From Cyathus striatus (taxonomy: Eukaryota > Basidiomycota > Agaricomycetes > Agaricales > Nidulariaceae), in contig JAOVFP010000001.1 in NCBI GenBank assembly GCA_025738555.1, positions 3,410,001 through 3,474,000 on the forward strand: a stretch of 64,000 bases of DNA, in the 5' to 3' direction. The position numbers and the translations under genes are program-made. Below are positions 21,613 to 33,800 of the stretch, piece by piece. Under the pieces are notes generated by a model. The model was not told the DNA's origin and made no database searches. It saw only the letters and a program-made list of their open reading frames with translations. Position 1 is the first letter of the stretch. Each line of letters begins with the position of its first letter.

Positions 21613-24600
21613 TTAAAGTAATACTTCAGGGTACACTATATTGTTTGTAACAGCTTCTTCACTTCGTGAATCCCAAATCATCTTCAGGTGATCAACAGAT
21701 CGAACCCGTGACACTCCAACATAAAACTGTCCATGTGTAAACACCCCATTTCGAAGATCCAATCCAACATGTGAAACTGACTGTCCTTGTGCCTTATTGA
21801 TTGTCATAGCAAATGCAAGTCGAACTGGAAACTGGTGTCGACAAAACCGGAATGGCACTTGTGAAGATGATGGTTCAATCTTTATCCGTGGTATGAAAAC
21901 TCGAGACCCCTTCTTGTCCCCAGTTAATAACCGAACTTCCAATACTCGACTCCGTATTTGTGTAACAATTCCACGGCTTCCATTGCATACTCCATCTGAA
22001 ACACTCAGGTTCCGAAGCACCATCACTGGACACCCTATTTTCAATTCCAAGTGTGCCAATGGCAATCCAGAGCAATTGATCGAGTTCAGGTACTCCACAG
22101 GGTAAAGAAGTTCCCCTTCATTCCCAGGATCATCCAGAAGACTATCTGCACTGTGTAATGATGTCAACTCCCCTGGAAATGAAGACAGAATCTTCTGATT
22201 CAGAGCATCCACATCATCATTCCGACTTGAAAGAATTGTTCTCTCAGCATAGTACTCATCTGTATTCCCCTCAGCTGAATCAAGTCCAGGGTAGATAGTT
22301 GAAATAAGGGATTCCACAGTATTTGAAGCACACTTGAAGTGGTTTGGTATTTGAATACTGTCATTAATCGTGTACTCCCCATGGCCAACATCCAGCTGCC
22401 ACTGAGCAAAATCTCGTTCAGATGGGTTGTCCACATTCAGTCGCATATTGCGTTGCAGGTGAATCACTGAAATATCTGCCCAAATATCAGATCTCTGAAG
22501 GCATGCTGACACAATTTGAGGTCGGCTCCCTCGCACCACCACAGGAAGGATTTGCTGCCAGTCACCCCCAAACACCACAGTGCATCCTCCAAATGGTCGC
22601 TCATCACGACAAAGGTCTTTGAAAGTGCGGCTCACTGCCTCATGGATATGTTGGTGCTGCATTGGTGCCTCATCCCAAATCACAGCATCAGCCTTCTTAA
22701 TCAGCCCAGCCAGATCAGAGTTCTGTGCAATATTGCACATTGATGTCTCATTGATGTCAATTGGAATCTTGAATACAGAGTGAGCAGTTCGCCCTCCAAC
22801 AATCAGAAGAGCAGCAATCCCTGATGATGCAACAACAATCACTATCTTTCCCTCCCCCCGAAGGTAATAGCATAGTGTGTTGTACACATAGGTCTTTCCT
22901 GTTCCTCCAGGGCCATGCAAGAAGAACAGTTCCCCAGATTTTGACTCAATTGCCTGCACTATTCGATCAAAGGCTGCCTGCTGCTCCTCATTCAAAGTTG
23001 GCAGTCGCTGCTGAGCCAAAGCATGCTGCTGCACCACATCATATGCACTGTATAATGCAATTAAGGGATTGTTGTCCTGGTCAATCCTTCTGTTGTTGGC
23101 TCGCTGCTCTCGTTCACGCCAGTTTCCTGTTGGCTGTGGCAGATTTTCCCATTCTGACAGAGACTTGCCAGAACTTGTTAGAAATTGATCAATCAGATAC
23201 AGCCCATAATCATAGATGTCATTATCTGTAGGATCTGCAAGATCAAGTCGAGTTCGAATGATATGTCCCAGGTCATCACAGATGTGATCCTTAAACTCAT
23301 TCCAGAGACCCACATAATCCACTGGTGCACAGTCTCGAAGGATCATGGCAAACAGGCTGCGCAGCTGATATCCTGTCTTCATTTGAGCTGCATCTCGCAA
23401 ACACTCTCGCCATTCACCATCATCCTGCAGAAGACCTTTGGCCACACATGCCTCTCTAAAAGTAGGGTACTCCACTCCATCAACAGTGCGCAGGTTAGCA
23501 AATGATCTGGCCCCCTTTACCACTGTGAGCAATGTGCGCAGATAGAATCGCTCCCCAGCATTTGGATGGACAAAGTATGTTCGTCCAATGGCAAATCCCC
23601 GCTGCCGAACAGTCCACTTGCGCTCAGTTTTATTCCACACAAAGGTATTGGGCATATCCTGGTACAAAACCTCACGTGCTTCTGGGTGTTCAATGTTGGC
23701 CTTAAAGTAAGCTGTAAGAGTGGAATCCCTGGTTGAAGCACGGTCCACCACCTCTTGCAAATCTTCAGCATTCTGATCAAATAGAACAGACTGCTCATTT
23801 GGAAGATGAATGGCCAGCCGAACAACATTTGGAACCTCATTGTGCAATTTCATGGCAAATAATCGCCACACAGACTCACAGGCAGAGACATAGCGTGCAT
23901 CCATATAGGTATTGGCCTCATTTGGATCTCTTAAAATCTCCACTGTAGCACGATCATGGCCTTTGTAAATGTATTTGTAAATGTACTTGATTGCCTTGAT
24001 GGATGCAATGCATTCAACATTGATGTGGCATCGGTACTTCCATGAGAGATATTTATTGTATGGGACAACCCAGCAGTTATTCACTGGAGTGCCATCACTG
24101 GTAGTGGGCTGAAATCGTGTGATCTCCCTCCTTTTAAGAACTGAATAAGAATCATCAGTTATAGAGGTCTCATCGCGATAAGGCTTTGGAAATCCCTTTG
24201 AGCACTTGCCACCTTCCATGCATGACTGATTGCTGCCAGGACCACAGGGTTTGTGAATCATTGTTCTCAGGATCAAATTGTACAGCTCAGGTTCAGTGTC
24301 AGGATCAGGAAGCTCAGCACTTATCAAGCTGTCAATGTCCTCTGGTGTGCGCAACTTGTCCTCTGGAGCCAGAAAAACAATCAGATGCATGTGAGGCAGT
24401 CCACGCTTCTGGAATTCAATGGTATGGACATGTGCAACACAGCGTCCAAAGATGCCCTCCTTGTAGATGTCACGGATGATCTGCAGCTGAATTTGATGAA
24501 AAACACGAACCACAATGTCTGGCCGATCATGAGCTTCCACCCCTTCAGGGAGGGCACTCTTCACATCTGGATGATGGGGATCCATGGTCACTGTGAGGAA

Positions 24601-26877
24601 GAGGTCTGCAAAGTTAAAGTGGCGATTGACAGCCAGTGCATCCTGACAGTTCTGATGCATGTATCGAGCACTTCCAGCAAAACTGGAGGGAACAATTACC
24701 CTTTTCCCAAGTTCATTCCCTTGCACATTAGGATTTGCTGAAATGGCATCAACCAATCCCTGATAGGTATCAGCACGAATCTCATCTTGATGCTCTTCAA
24801 TCCAACGCAATCGAGACTGCTCAAGACATGCCCATGAATCCACTATATACTCCTGAAAAAGCTTCTTTGTCATGAATTGATGAAGATTAAGCCCAACACG
24901 TGGATGGATGTGGTAGCGAAAAAACTCGGCTTGTGAGACATGGTCACGCTTCTTTGTTGTTGGTGCATCCTCCTCCTCTCCTGGTTCCCTGTTAGGCAGA
25001 GCATCATCATCGTCCACCTCCCTCACACCATTGTATGGAATGCCACGCTCCCAACCAAGTTGACCCCTTGGCCACATGATTGGATAATGAAATGACCAAT
25101 ACATTGGATTGATCTCACTGATTCGATGCAGTCCACCATCAATGTGATGCATGATAACCTCCCGAGGTCCCTCAACCTGATCACCATCACCAAGCAGAAG
25201 AGCTGCAATCTCATCTGCAGCTGGAACATTGTATCGCCGTCGATCTTTGTTTGCAGGAGCTAAAATGGCAAGGCAACAATTCTCATTTGGATTCTCATTC
25301 CTCCGTAATAGCTCATAGGCCTTCTGATACACTGATGCTCCAGGATGATGACGATAGAGAACATCTTCCAATGTTCTCATGACATTAACATCCATGTTAA
25401 GATTTTGATTTGCAGGATGACCATTAATTCGATCCTGAGCTGAAGGTGCCTCACCCCCATCATGAATGTACAGCTGAGCATATTTTTTGGGGAGGCCCTC
25501 GCGAGGCAGGAGTGATCCAGCATAATGAGTGAGACGCCCTCCAATTTTGAAAACGTATGGACCTCCTGCCTGGATGGAAGCAGGTTTCTGAACACCCAAG
25601 GATGTCATGGCAAAGGCACTGTTGTATTGCCGAATGTTGTTCTGGAAATTTTTGTTTCCATCCTTAGCAAGCAGCTCCATCAACTCTCTGGGTGACTGTC
25701 CCCAGCCTGGAAGTTTAACCTTTCCAGTCAGACAGCAACTTCCAAAATGAAGGCGCTCTCTGGTAGATGAAGTCAAACGTTCAGCCTTCCAATGCAAGGC
25801 ATCACAATCAGGGCAGACATCAGTGAATGGTCCAAGGGAGAATTTTGGCCGATTATGATCAAATGGTTGGCGGCCAATAGGAATGCGAGGAAGTGGTGGA
25901 GGAGGTGGTGGAATATCTGGTATGTCAATGACTATCATATTTTGATCCAAAAACTGCAATTGTGGAACTGGATGATCAATCATATGTGCATCATGTTCAA
26001 AAACAGGGGAGGCTATAATAATATATATTAGTATCATGATAGTCAAAAGATGTCTCAAACACATACTGCAGGATTTTGTTCAATAAACTGATATTGTCGA
26101 GGAGGGTGAGGAGGGTGAGGAGGGTGAGGAGGTGGTGGAGGTGGTGGTGGTGGTGGTGGTGGAGGAGGACGAATTACAGGAGGAGTCCTTCGAAAATATG
26201 GACGAAGTTGTTGAATGATACGAAAAGGAGGAATAGGAACTGGGGCAGAAGCATTTCCTGGAGCAATTGTAGGATCCTGTCTATTCACTTGGAAAGGTGG
26301 AAGAAGTGCAAGAACAGGATGATTCTGTTGAATATTTTGAGGAGCAAGGGCAGGAACTGCTGGAGGGGGTGGTGTGTTTATGCGGGGAATAATTTGTGGC
26401 AGAATGCCACCAACACCAAGAATGTTGTGATGGTGAATTTGCTGATTTGGAGGGGCTGTATGATTATTTCCCTCTTGAGCATGATCTCTTCCCCTTCTCC
26501 TTCGTAACAGTGGCAGAAGGGGAGGAAGGCCAGCATGCATTGCTTCCAAATGAGCAGGAAGATGGTGAAACACAGGTTGTGCTGGAGGGTTAGCAGGCAG
26601 GGGCACATGTCCATTTTCAGGATTGTTCAATGCATGTGAATTTCCCTCCTGAGCACCATGTCTACCTCTTCCCCTACCAATGGGTGGCAGAATGGGATGA
26701 AGGTTCACACGCATGGCTTCCAAATGAGCAGGAAGATTGGGATAAGGAGGCTGAGCAGGAGCATGTGCAGCAGGTAGAGGTACCCGCCTATTTTCAGGGA
26801 TCTCCAATGCACGTGACTCACGCTCAGCCTGTCGTGCATTTTGGCGTGCCTGTTCTGCAGCACTGAGGGGAGTTGAC
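21613..26877 (-). CDS. Helitron RepHel: HUH replication initiator fused to PIF1-type helicase
   Basis: The main exon has an open frame of about 1480 codons. It holds a zinc-binding Cys cluster (CPDCDALHW .. FGSCC, about residues 83-110), the Helitron-like N domain, the Rep HUH motif HMHLIVF (about residue 557), the catalytic Tyr pair YIYKYIYKG (about residue 695), and a PIF1 helicase with Walker A GPGGTGKT (about residue 1053), Walker B VIWDEAP and the C-terminal block [10 protein letters not shown]. An upstream exon (26877 to about 26063) encodes a Pro-rich region with repeated PAHLEAM and GRGR..AQEGN units. It joins in frame if a short intron with donor GTGTTT (26062) and acceptor TATAG (26013) is used. 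The exon starts after an acceptor at 26878; the start codon must lie in an unidentified upstream exon. The product nicks and unwinds DNA for rolling-circle transposition. No premature stop is seen. Confidence 0.88.
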
Positions 26878-27339
26878 CTTTAAAAAATAAAAAATGATCA
26901 GTACACATCCTGCTGACTTGTCAAGAAGCAAAATGACATACATGGATGCCACTGAATTTATTCTGTATCTTGTGAAAAAATAGAGCAGTTATTTGGTCCA
27001 GCTGGGCTATCCCAATGACACAGAGAAAAAGTGAAATCGGTGGGAACAGTGGTAGTTGAAAATGGAGCTACTTCCAAAAAGGAAGGGGGCAACTGAAAAA
27101 TATGCCACACCAATCTCCCTACACACTGTGCACAGAGAGCGGTCCCAACTCTAAAAGAGCTGTGTGGCAACCGGCAAACACTCGTAAAGAGAGGCCAGGT
27201 AGGTAGGACTTCACTGCACTTCACCTTGGTCTGCCAATTCTCCTGCCACTGTAATGCCTGAGACGGCTGCAACAAAAACACAATCTCTACTTAATACACA
27301 ACAATATATATGCTGTTGGTAAAACCCAAACAACACAAA

Positions 27340-27425
27340 GGAGACAAAGAGACAGAGAGACAGAGAGACAGAGAGCCAGAGAGCCAGAGAGCCAGAGAGC
27401 CAGAGAGCCAGAGAGCTAGACAGAG
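27340..27425. repeat. 8-bp minisatellite in the Helitron 5' region
   Basis: Tandem AGACAGAG units pass into AGCCAGAG units, followed by degenerate copies of AGTCCAAG. The mirror-image array is present in copy 2 at about 28728-28825. Array length differs between copies. Confidence 0.85.
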
Positions 27426-27484
27426 TCCAAAGTCCAGAGCCAAGAGTCCAAGGGTCCAAGGGGGGGTACCTGTTAAAAAAATCC

Positions 27485-27825
27485 AAAAAAAAAAAAATAG
27501 CCAAAAACTCGCAGAAATGCAAGAACAGCACTATATAATAGTGCAGTGGCTGCCAAAAAATGCGAAAATTCAGTCAATATGAACCAATATTGTGCCTAAG
27601 TACATACAGTGGGATGGAGGGGTAAAAAATCGAGGGGGGAAGCAGAGAGAGGTCCAGAAGGGGTCCAAAGATCTCCAAAAAAATAGCAAAAAACTCGCAG
27701 AAAGGCAAGGAAAACACTATAGAATAGTGCAGTGGCTACCAAAAAATGCGAAAATTCAGTCAATACGAAGCAATATTGTGCCTAAACACATACAGTATTA
27801 TAGTTGAGCACGAAATAAAGGGGGG
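27485..27825. repeat. two tandem about 185-bp repeats in the Helitron 5' region, copy 1
   Basis: Two direct repeats each contain an AAAAACTCGCAGAAA word, a short palindrome of the type CACTATA(T/G)AATAGTG, the word GCGAAAATTCAGTCAATA, and end near ACATACAGT. The same pair is present in reverse orientation in copy 2 (about 28370-28680), so the duplication predates the separation of the two copies. Function unknown; the position upstream of RepHel suggests promoter or 5' terminal sequence. Confidence 0.7.
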
Positions 27826-28090
27826 GAAGTGGGGGGAGCAAAAGAAAGGGCAGCAGCACAGCATCAGTGCAGCGCGCAGCAATGTGGCGCGGCGAGCGAG
27901 GCGCGCGCGCCCATTTCCAAGTGCTTAGTAATAATAATGGTGGCGCGCCGAGGCGCACACAATTTCCAAATGCTTGCTCTTAGTAATAAATTTGCTTAGT
28001 CATTTAATTTCCTCTTATTAGTCAGCAAAGCGTGATATCATTTCTAAATTTCTGCTAAAAATCTCCTGCCATCCGCGGGCACTTCCCACG

Positions 28091-28124
28091 CCTTCTCTCT
28101 TTCTATATAGATGAAGAGAGAAGG
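28091..28124. repeat. palindrome at the junction of the two Helitrons
   Basis: CCTTCTCTCTT (28091-28101) and AAGAGAGAAGG (28114-28124) are perfect 11-bp inverted arms around TCTATATAGATG. On both sides the flanking sequence soon becomes the 5' region of one Helitron copy, so the palindrome marks the centre of the head-to-head arrangement. Confidence 0.85.
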
Positions 28125-29270
28125 CCTGGGATAGTAGACTTTTTTAGTAATATTGATGGGATCTTGGTCGTCTGCTTACTAATAGCTGACTAATAGCTGA
28201 CTAATAGCGAGGGGAATTTAAGTGACTAAGCTAATGTTATTACTAAGCATAAGCATAAGCATTTGGAAATTGTGTGCGCGCCTCGCCGCGCCACATTGCT
28301 GCGTGCTGCTGCCCTTTCTTTCGCTCCCCCCACTTCCCCCCCTTTATTTCTTGCCCAACTATAATACTGTATGTGTTTAGGCACAATATTGCTTCATGCT
28401 GACTGAATTTTCGCATTTTTTGGTAGCCACTGCACTATTCTATAGTGTTTTTCTTGCTTTTCTGCGAGTTTTTGCTATTTTTTTGGGATCTTTGGACCCC
28501 TTCTGGATCTCTCTCTGCTTTCCCCCCTCGATTTTTTACCCCTTCATCCCACTGTATGTCTCTAGGCACAATATTTTTTCATGTTAACTGAATTTTCGCT
28601 TTTTTTGGCAGCCACTGCACTATTATATAGTGCATTTCTTGCATTTCTGCGAGTTTTTGACTATTTTTTTTGGGTTTTTTAACAGGTACCCCCCCCCCCC
28701 CCCCTTGGATTCTTGGACTCTTGGACTCTTGGACACTTGGCTCTGGACTTTGGACTTTGGACTCTGGCTCTCTGGCTCTCTGTTTCTCTGGCTCTCTGTT
28801 TCTCTGGCTCTCTGGCTCCCTGGCTTTTCTGTGCTGTGTTTAAAGTAGAGACTGTGTTTTTTGCTGCAGCCATCTCAGGCATTACGGTGGCAAGAGAATT
28901 GGCAGACCAAGGTGAAGTGCAGTGAAGTCCTACCTACCTGGCCTCTCTTTATGAGTGTTTGCTGGTTGCCATGCAGCTTGACATATATTCATATATATTA
29001 GAGTTGGGACCACTCTCTGTGTGCAGTGTGTAGGGAGATTGGTGTGGCGTATTTTTCAGTTGCCCCCCTTCCTTTTTTGGAAGTAGCTCCATTTTCAACT
29101 ACCACTGTTCCCACCAATTTCACTTTTTCTCTGTGTCACCGGGATAGCCCAGCTGGATCAAATAACTGCCCTATTTTTACACAAGATACAGAACAAATTC
29201 AGTGGCATTCATGTATGTCATTTCACTTCTTGACAAGTGAGCAGGATGTGTACTGATCATTGTTTAAAGG

Positions 29271-30510
29271 TCTACTCCCATCAGTGCTGCAGAGCAGGCA
29301 TGCCAAAATGCACAGCAGGCTGAGTGTGAGTCATGCGAATTGGACACTCCTGAAAATAGGTGGGTGCCTCTGCCTGCTGCAGGTGCTCCTGCCCAGCCTC
29401 CTTATCCCAACCTTCCTGCTCATTTGGAAGCCATGCATGTAGGTCTTCCTCCCCTTCTGCCACTCATTGGTAGGGGAAGGGGTAGGTGTGGTGCTCAGGA
29501 GGGAAATTCACATGTGCCCCTGCCTGCTAACCCTCCAGCCCAACCAGCACCTCACAATCTTCCTGCTCATTTGGAAGCAATGTGTGTTGGCCTTCCTCCC
29601 CTTCTGCCACTGTTACAAAGGGGAAGGGGTAGACATGGTGCTCAAGAGGGAAATAACTATCCACTCCCTCAAAATCAGCAAATTCACCATCACAACATCC
29701 ATCATGTTGATGGCATTCTGCCACAAATTATTCCCCACATAAACACACCACCCCCTGCAGCTGTTCCTGCCATTCCTCCCACCGGTATTCTCCCCCAAAT
29801 TAGACAATTGGTAGCAGATATCTGCCAACATGTTATTCCTGCTCCAGTTCCTGTTCCTGTCCCCCCTTTTCAAGCTAATCCTCCCCCTGTTCTGGCTCTT
29901 CTTCTGCCATTCCAAGTAAATCGACAAGATACTCCAAATGCTCAAGAAAATGCTCCTATTCCTATTCCCATTCAACAACATCATCTATATTTTCAAAGGA
30001 CTCCTCCTCTAATTCCTCCTCCTCCTCCTCCTCCTCCTCATTGACAATATCATTTTATTGAACAAAATTCTGCAGTATGTGTTTGAGACATCTTTTGCCT
30101 ATCATGATACTAATATATATTATTATAGCCTCTCCCTTTTTTTGAACAGAATGCACATATGATTGATCATCCAGTTCCACCACTGTGGTTTTTGGATTGA
30201 AACATGATAGTTATTGACATACCAGATATTCCACCACCCCCTCCACCCCCTCCTCACATTCCTATTGCCTGCTGACTATTTGATCATAATTGGCCAAAAT
30301 TCTCCCTTGGTCCATTCACCAATGTCTGCCCTGACTGTAATGCCTTGCATTGGAAGGCTGAACATTTGACTGCATCTACCAGAGAGCACCTTCAATTTGG
30401 AAGTTGCTGTCTGACTGGAAAGGTTAAACTTCCAGGCTGGGGGAAATCACCTAGAGAGTTGATGGAGCTGCTTGCTAAGGATGGAAACAAAAATTTTCAG
30501 GACAACATTC
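29271..30510 (+). pseudogene. RepHel of Helitron copy 2, 5' part
   Basis: Begins after an acceptor equivalent to that at 26878 in copy 1 and encodes the same Pro-rich region (NLPAHLEAMHVGLPPLLPL, PPLIPPPPPPPPH). The small intron equivalent follows near 30075-30130. Then comes the start of the zinc-binding block (CPDCNALHW, FGSCCLTGK) up to the codons NFQDNI, where Copia is inserted. Stops and small indels separate the pieces. The frame resumes at 36321 with QQYNSAFAMTSLGV, so the insertion is within a codon-level intact site. Confidence 0.85.
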
Positions 30511-30873
30511 TGTAGAAAGGAATAACCTATACACGTAGTAAGTAATAGTAAACTCAGTGTTATTGTATGATATAATGACTCTACCTATACACATAGTAAG
30601 TAATAGTAAACTACATGTAATGTCAGTAAGTGATATAAATAGAATATAAGCTAGAAGTCTCACCTCAGTGTTATTGTATGATATAACGACTGAGGTGCAT
30701 CTCATCTAATGGTATGTATATATACGAATATGAGAGTGGCCATGATATAAAGGTGAAAGGGAAATATAAGTAAAGGAAGAAAGGGATGAATGGTTAATTA
30801 AAGGGAGAGAAAAGGAGAATGCGCATACATGCATTTATGGTGATACAGACATTATGTCTGTTTCATATCAACA
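30511..30873 (-). repeat. Copia 3' LTR (left)
   Basis: TGTAGAAAGG .. ATATCAACA, 363 bp. Just inside it (30874-30899, read on the minus strand) is the purine-rich tract GGTGAGGAGGAG expected of the polypurine primer site. Confidence 0.93.
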
Positions 30874-30880
30874 CTCCTCC

Positions 30881-33800
30881 TCACCATAAGTGCTCCTCCT
30901 TGCATGGATTCTTTGAAGAAGGATATCTGAGACCTAAGAAAGTGCGTAGTCTGGTAAATTGCGGCCCAGGGAGCGGTTTGGTAAAGATATCGGCTATATT
31001 GTCTTTCGTGTTGATGTAAGATAATTCAATGTTGTTTTCTTGCAATTGTTCACGAAGGAAATGATATTTGATATCTACGTGTTTCATACATGAGTGGAAT
31101 AATGGGTCTTTGGATAGTGTAATTGCAGCTCAATTGTCACATAGGAGGTGAGTGGGGTTGGTGGTGGGCATATTGATACCGTCGAATAGATGTTGAAGCC
31201 ATATACTTTCCTTGCAAGCTTCAAAAGCAGCCATATATTCGGCTTCGCAAGATGAGCCTGCTACTGTCTTCTGTTTTTTAGAGCTCCATGAGACTAAACC
31301 TGAGCCTAGAGTGAAACCATAGCCGCCTACACTACGGCGAGTGTCAAGACAGTTAGCCCAGTCTGAATCTGTAAATCCTATAGGGGCTATAGGATTAGTA
31401 CCTCCTAAAATAAGGCAAAGGTCTCTTGTGCCCTTTAGGTACTGAACGACACGAATTGCTGCATTCCAGTGGGCGAATGAATAGTTATCCAAGAATTGAG
31501 ATAAGTGTTGGACAGCATATGAGATGTCAGGGCACGTGCCAATGGCAAGGTAGATAAGACCTCCAACCAATGAACGATATGGAAGTTTTGAGATTTCATC
31601 GAGCTGGTGTTTGGGGATTTGATCTCGATTTGGACGTCATAATTTTAGACCAGGTTCCATGGGGAGCATAACTGGATATGCCTGTTCCTGACCAAATTGA
31701 GCTGTTATTTTATCGATTAAGTGACTTTGTGATAGTGAGACAGTCTTATTTTCTTGGTTCCAAGTAACGCCTATACCTACAATGTGTCGAACATCGCCTA
31801 ACTCGGATATAATCCAAGCTTCTTTAAGCTGGGATTTAAAACGTTCATTTTCTTCTCGAGTGTTGGCGATAGATGTAAAATTGTCGACATGTACGGCAGT
31901 GATAACAGTGTTCCCATTTTCTGTACAATGGTAAATGCATGATTCGCATCCAAGTCGAGTGAAGCCCCAGTTGAGCATCTTGTCATTCATCGTTTTATTC
32001 CATACATGACCTGCTTGTTTCATGCCATAGAGTCCCCGGACAATAAGCCAGACCCAGTCTTCTTTGCCTGATTCTTCAAAACCGGGTGGTTGGTGCATGA
32101 ATACTTGCTCCTCCTCAGGTAAAAGACCATATAAAAATGCTGTCTTGATATCCATTTGTTGTGCATCCCATCCAAGAGTAGCTGCAATGTGTAAGAGAAT
32201 TCTAATGGATTCCATGCGTACCATAGGTGAGGAGGTTTTCATGTAGTCTTTTCCATAGATCTGTTCACAGCCTTTAAATACTAGTCGAACTTTTCGACAG
32301 ATTAAATTGCCCTTTTCATCGGTCTTGGTCTTGAAGACAGGTTTACCGCTGTAAATTTTAGTACCAGAGGGGACTTCTGAGCATGGAACTAGATGATATA
32401 CCCCCATGTCATTCAAGCCATCAAGCTCCTCACGATATGCTCATTCCCACTCTGAACTGTGGTCTGAGGCCAGTGCTTCTTTCCAGGTAGTAGGATCATT
32501 AGCATCAGGGAATGCTTCTACATCTAGATTAAGAGCCTCAGCCAAAACCGTGAATGCGGTACCTAACTGATTTAAGAGATCATGGTTGTCGGCCATAGAA
32601 GCTCCCAAGAGTTGACTTAGCATTGCAATCGCCTCCTCCTCTCATGTTGTAGGGTCATTGCATAAGTGATCATCTTGTACCTCTGCGAGGGTTTTGCGTA
32701 CTTCCCGTCGTTCCTGCCTGGATTGTTGGAGTCATTGTCCGCTTTCCTTGGATTCTGCTACTGCACGCTCAGTTCATGTTGTAGTGGCTGGTGGTGCGTT
32801 GGCTTTGGTTTCAAGATGAGTGGAACAGCGAGGGGGAATTATGTCGGGTGTTGGAGTATGTGCAGGGGTTTGGTTGACAGGGTTCGGTAACATAGTGAGA
32901 TTAGGATTATCATTGACAGGTACTGTCAGTGGTTGATCCGGTTCAGGGACAATTGGAGGTATCGGAGGTAAGGGAGTAATTAACGGATCAGAAATACTTG
33001 GAGGGAGAACATCACCGTGATCATAGTCATACATAGTTTCTGGAGTGAGTGATGCGTGTGAGATTATATTTTGTATAGTGTCGGGCTGTGGACCAGTGTC
33101 AACAGGATCATTAGAAGGGATAGGTAAGTGTCCTTCGTGTGATTCGAGGAAACGGACATGATAAGATGTGATTACGCGATGAGTTGATCTGTGGTAACAT
33201 CAGTAGGCTTTAGCGTTAGGTTCATATCCCAATAGAATGCATTCAATGGAGCGCTCATAGACTTTGGGATTGTGCTCGTTTTGGATAAGTACAAATACCT
33301 TGCAACCAATCTCACACATATATGAATAATCCGGTTTGTGATTGTGCCATGCTTCCCAAGGAGTGGTTCCATTTAGAGATCTCGTGATTGTTCTATTGCT
33401 AAGGTGTGTGGCTGTTAGGTAAAATTCGTCCCATAGATATGTAGGGCACTGTGTGTATATGCGCATAGTTCATGCCTTCCCGAGTAGTGTTCGATGCATG
33501 TGTTCAATGTGTCCAATATGTGCCGAAGTGTATGGTGCCGTTAGATCATGCTGTGTTCCCCTCGTAGCGAGCCAGTCACACATTTTGTGCAAGTCTAATT
33601 CTCCTCCATCTGTTCTGTATTTGACTACTTTCAAGCTAGTTTCAACCTCACAAGCTATTTGCCAAGCAGTTAATTGGTTGAATGCTTGTCCTTTGTCTGC
33701 AAGCGGTATAGTCCAGGCCATAGAGGAAAAATCATCGACAATATTCATAATGTAAATATTTCTGGTGCGTGATTTTACATTTATCGGACCACTAAGATCT

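Larger units (their letters stand above)
21308..28101 (-). mobile_element. Helitron copy 1, minus orientation, coding region largely intact
   Basis: A RepHel gene fills most of the element. Homology with copy 2 ends on the 3' side at GGTGTAAGGCTTGT (21307/21308), preceded by a 7-bp stem hairpin at 21340-21357 and a cluster of GC-rich hairpins at about 21385-21510, as expected near a Helitron 3' end. The terminal CTTG is not the classical CTRR. The 5' end lies at the head-to-head junction near 28091-28124 and was not fixed to the base. Length is about 6.8 kb, the same as copy 2 without its Copia insertion. Confidence 0.85.

Noticed and set aside
27340..27425. Tandem array as a CRISPR-like repeat
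   Set aside because: The units are directly adjacent 8-bp repeats with no spacers, in a eukaryotic Helitron.
28686..28703. Run of about 16 C as a functional element
   Set aside because: The matching place in copy 1 has a shorter run; homopolymer slippage or sequencing error is the simplest explanation.
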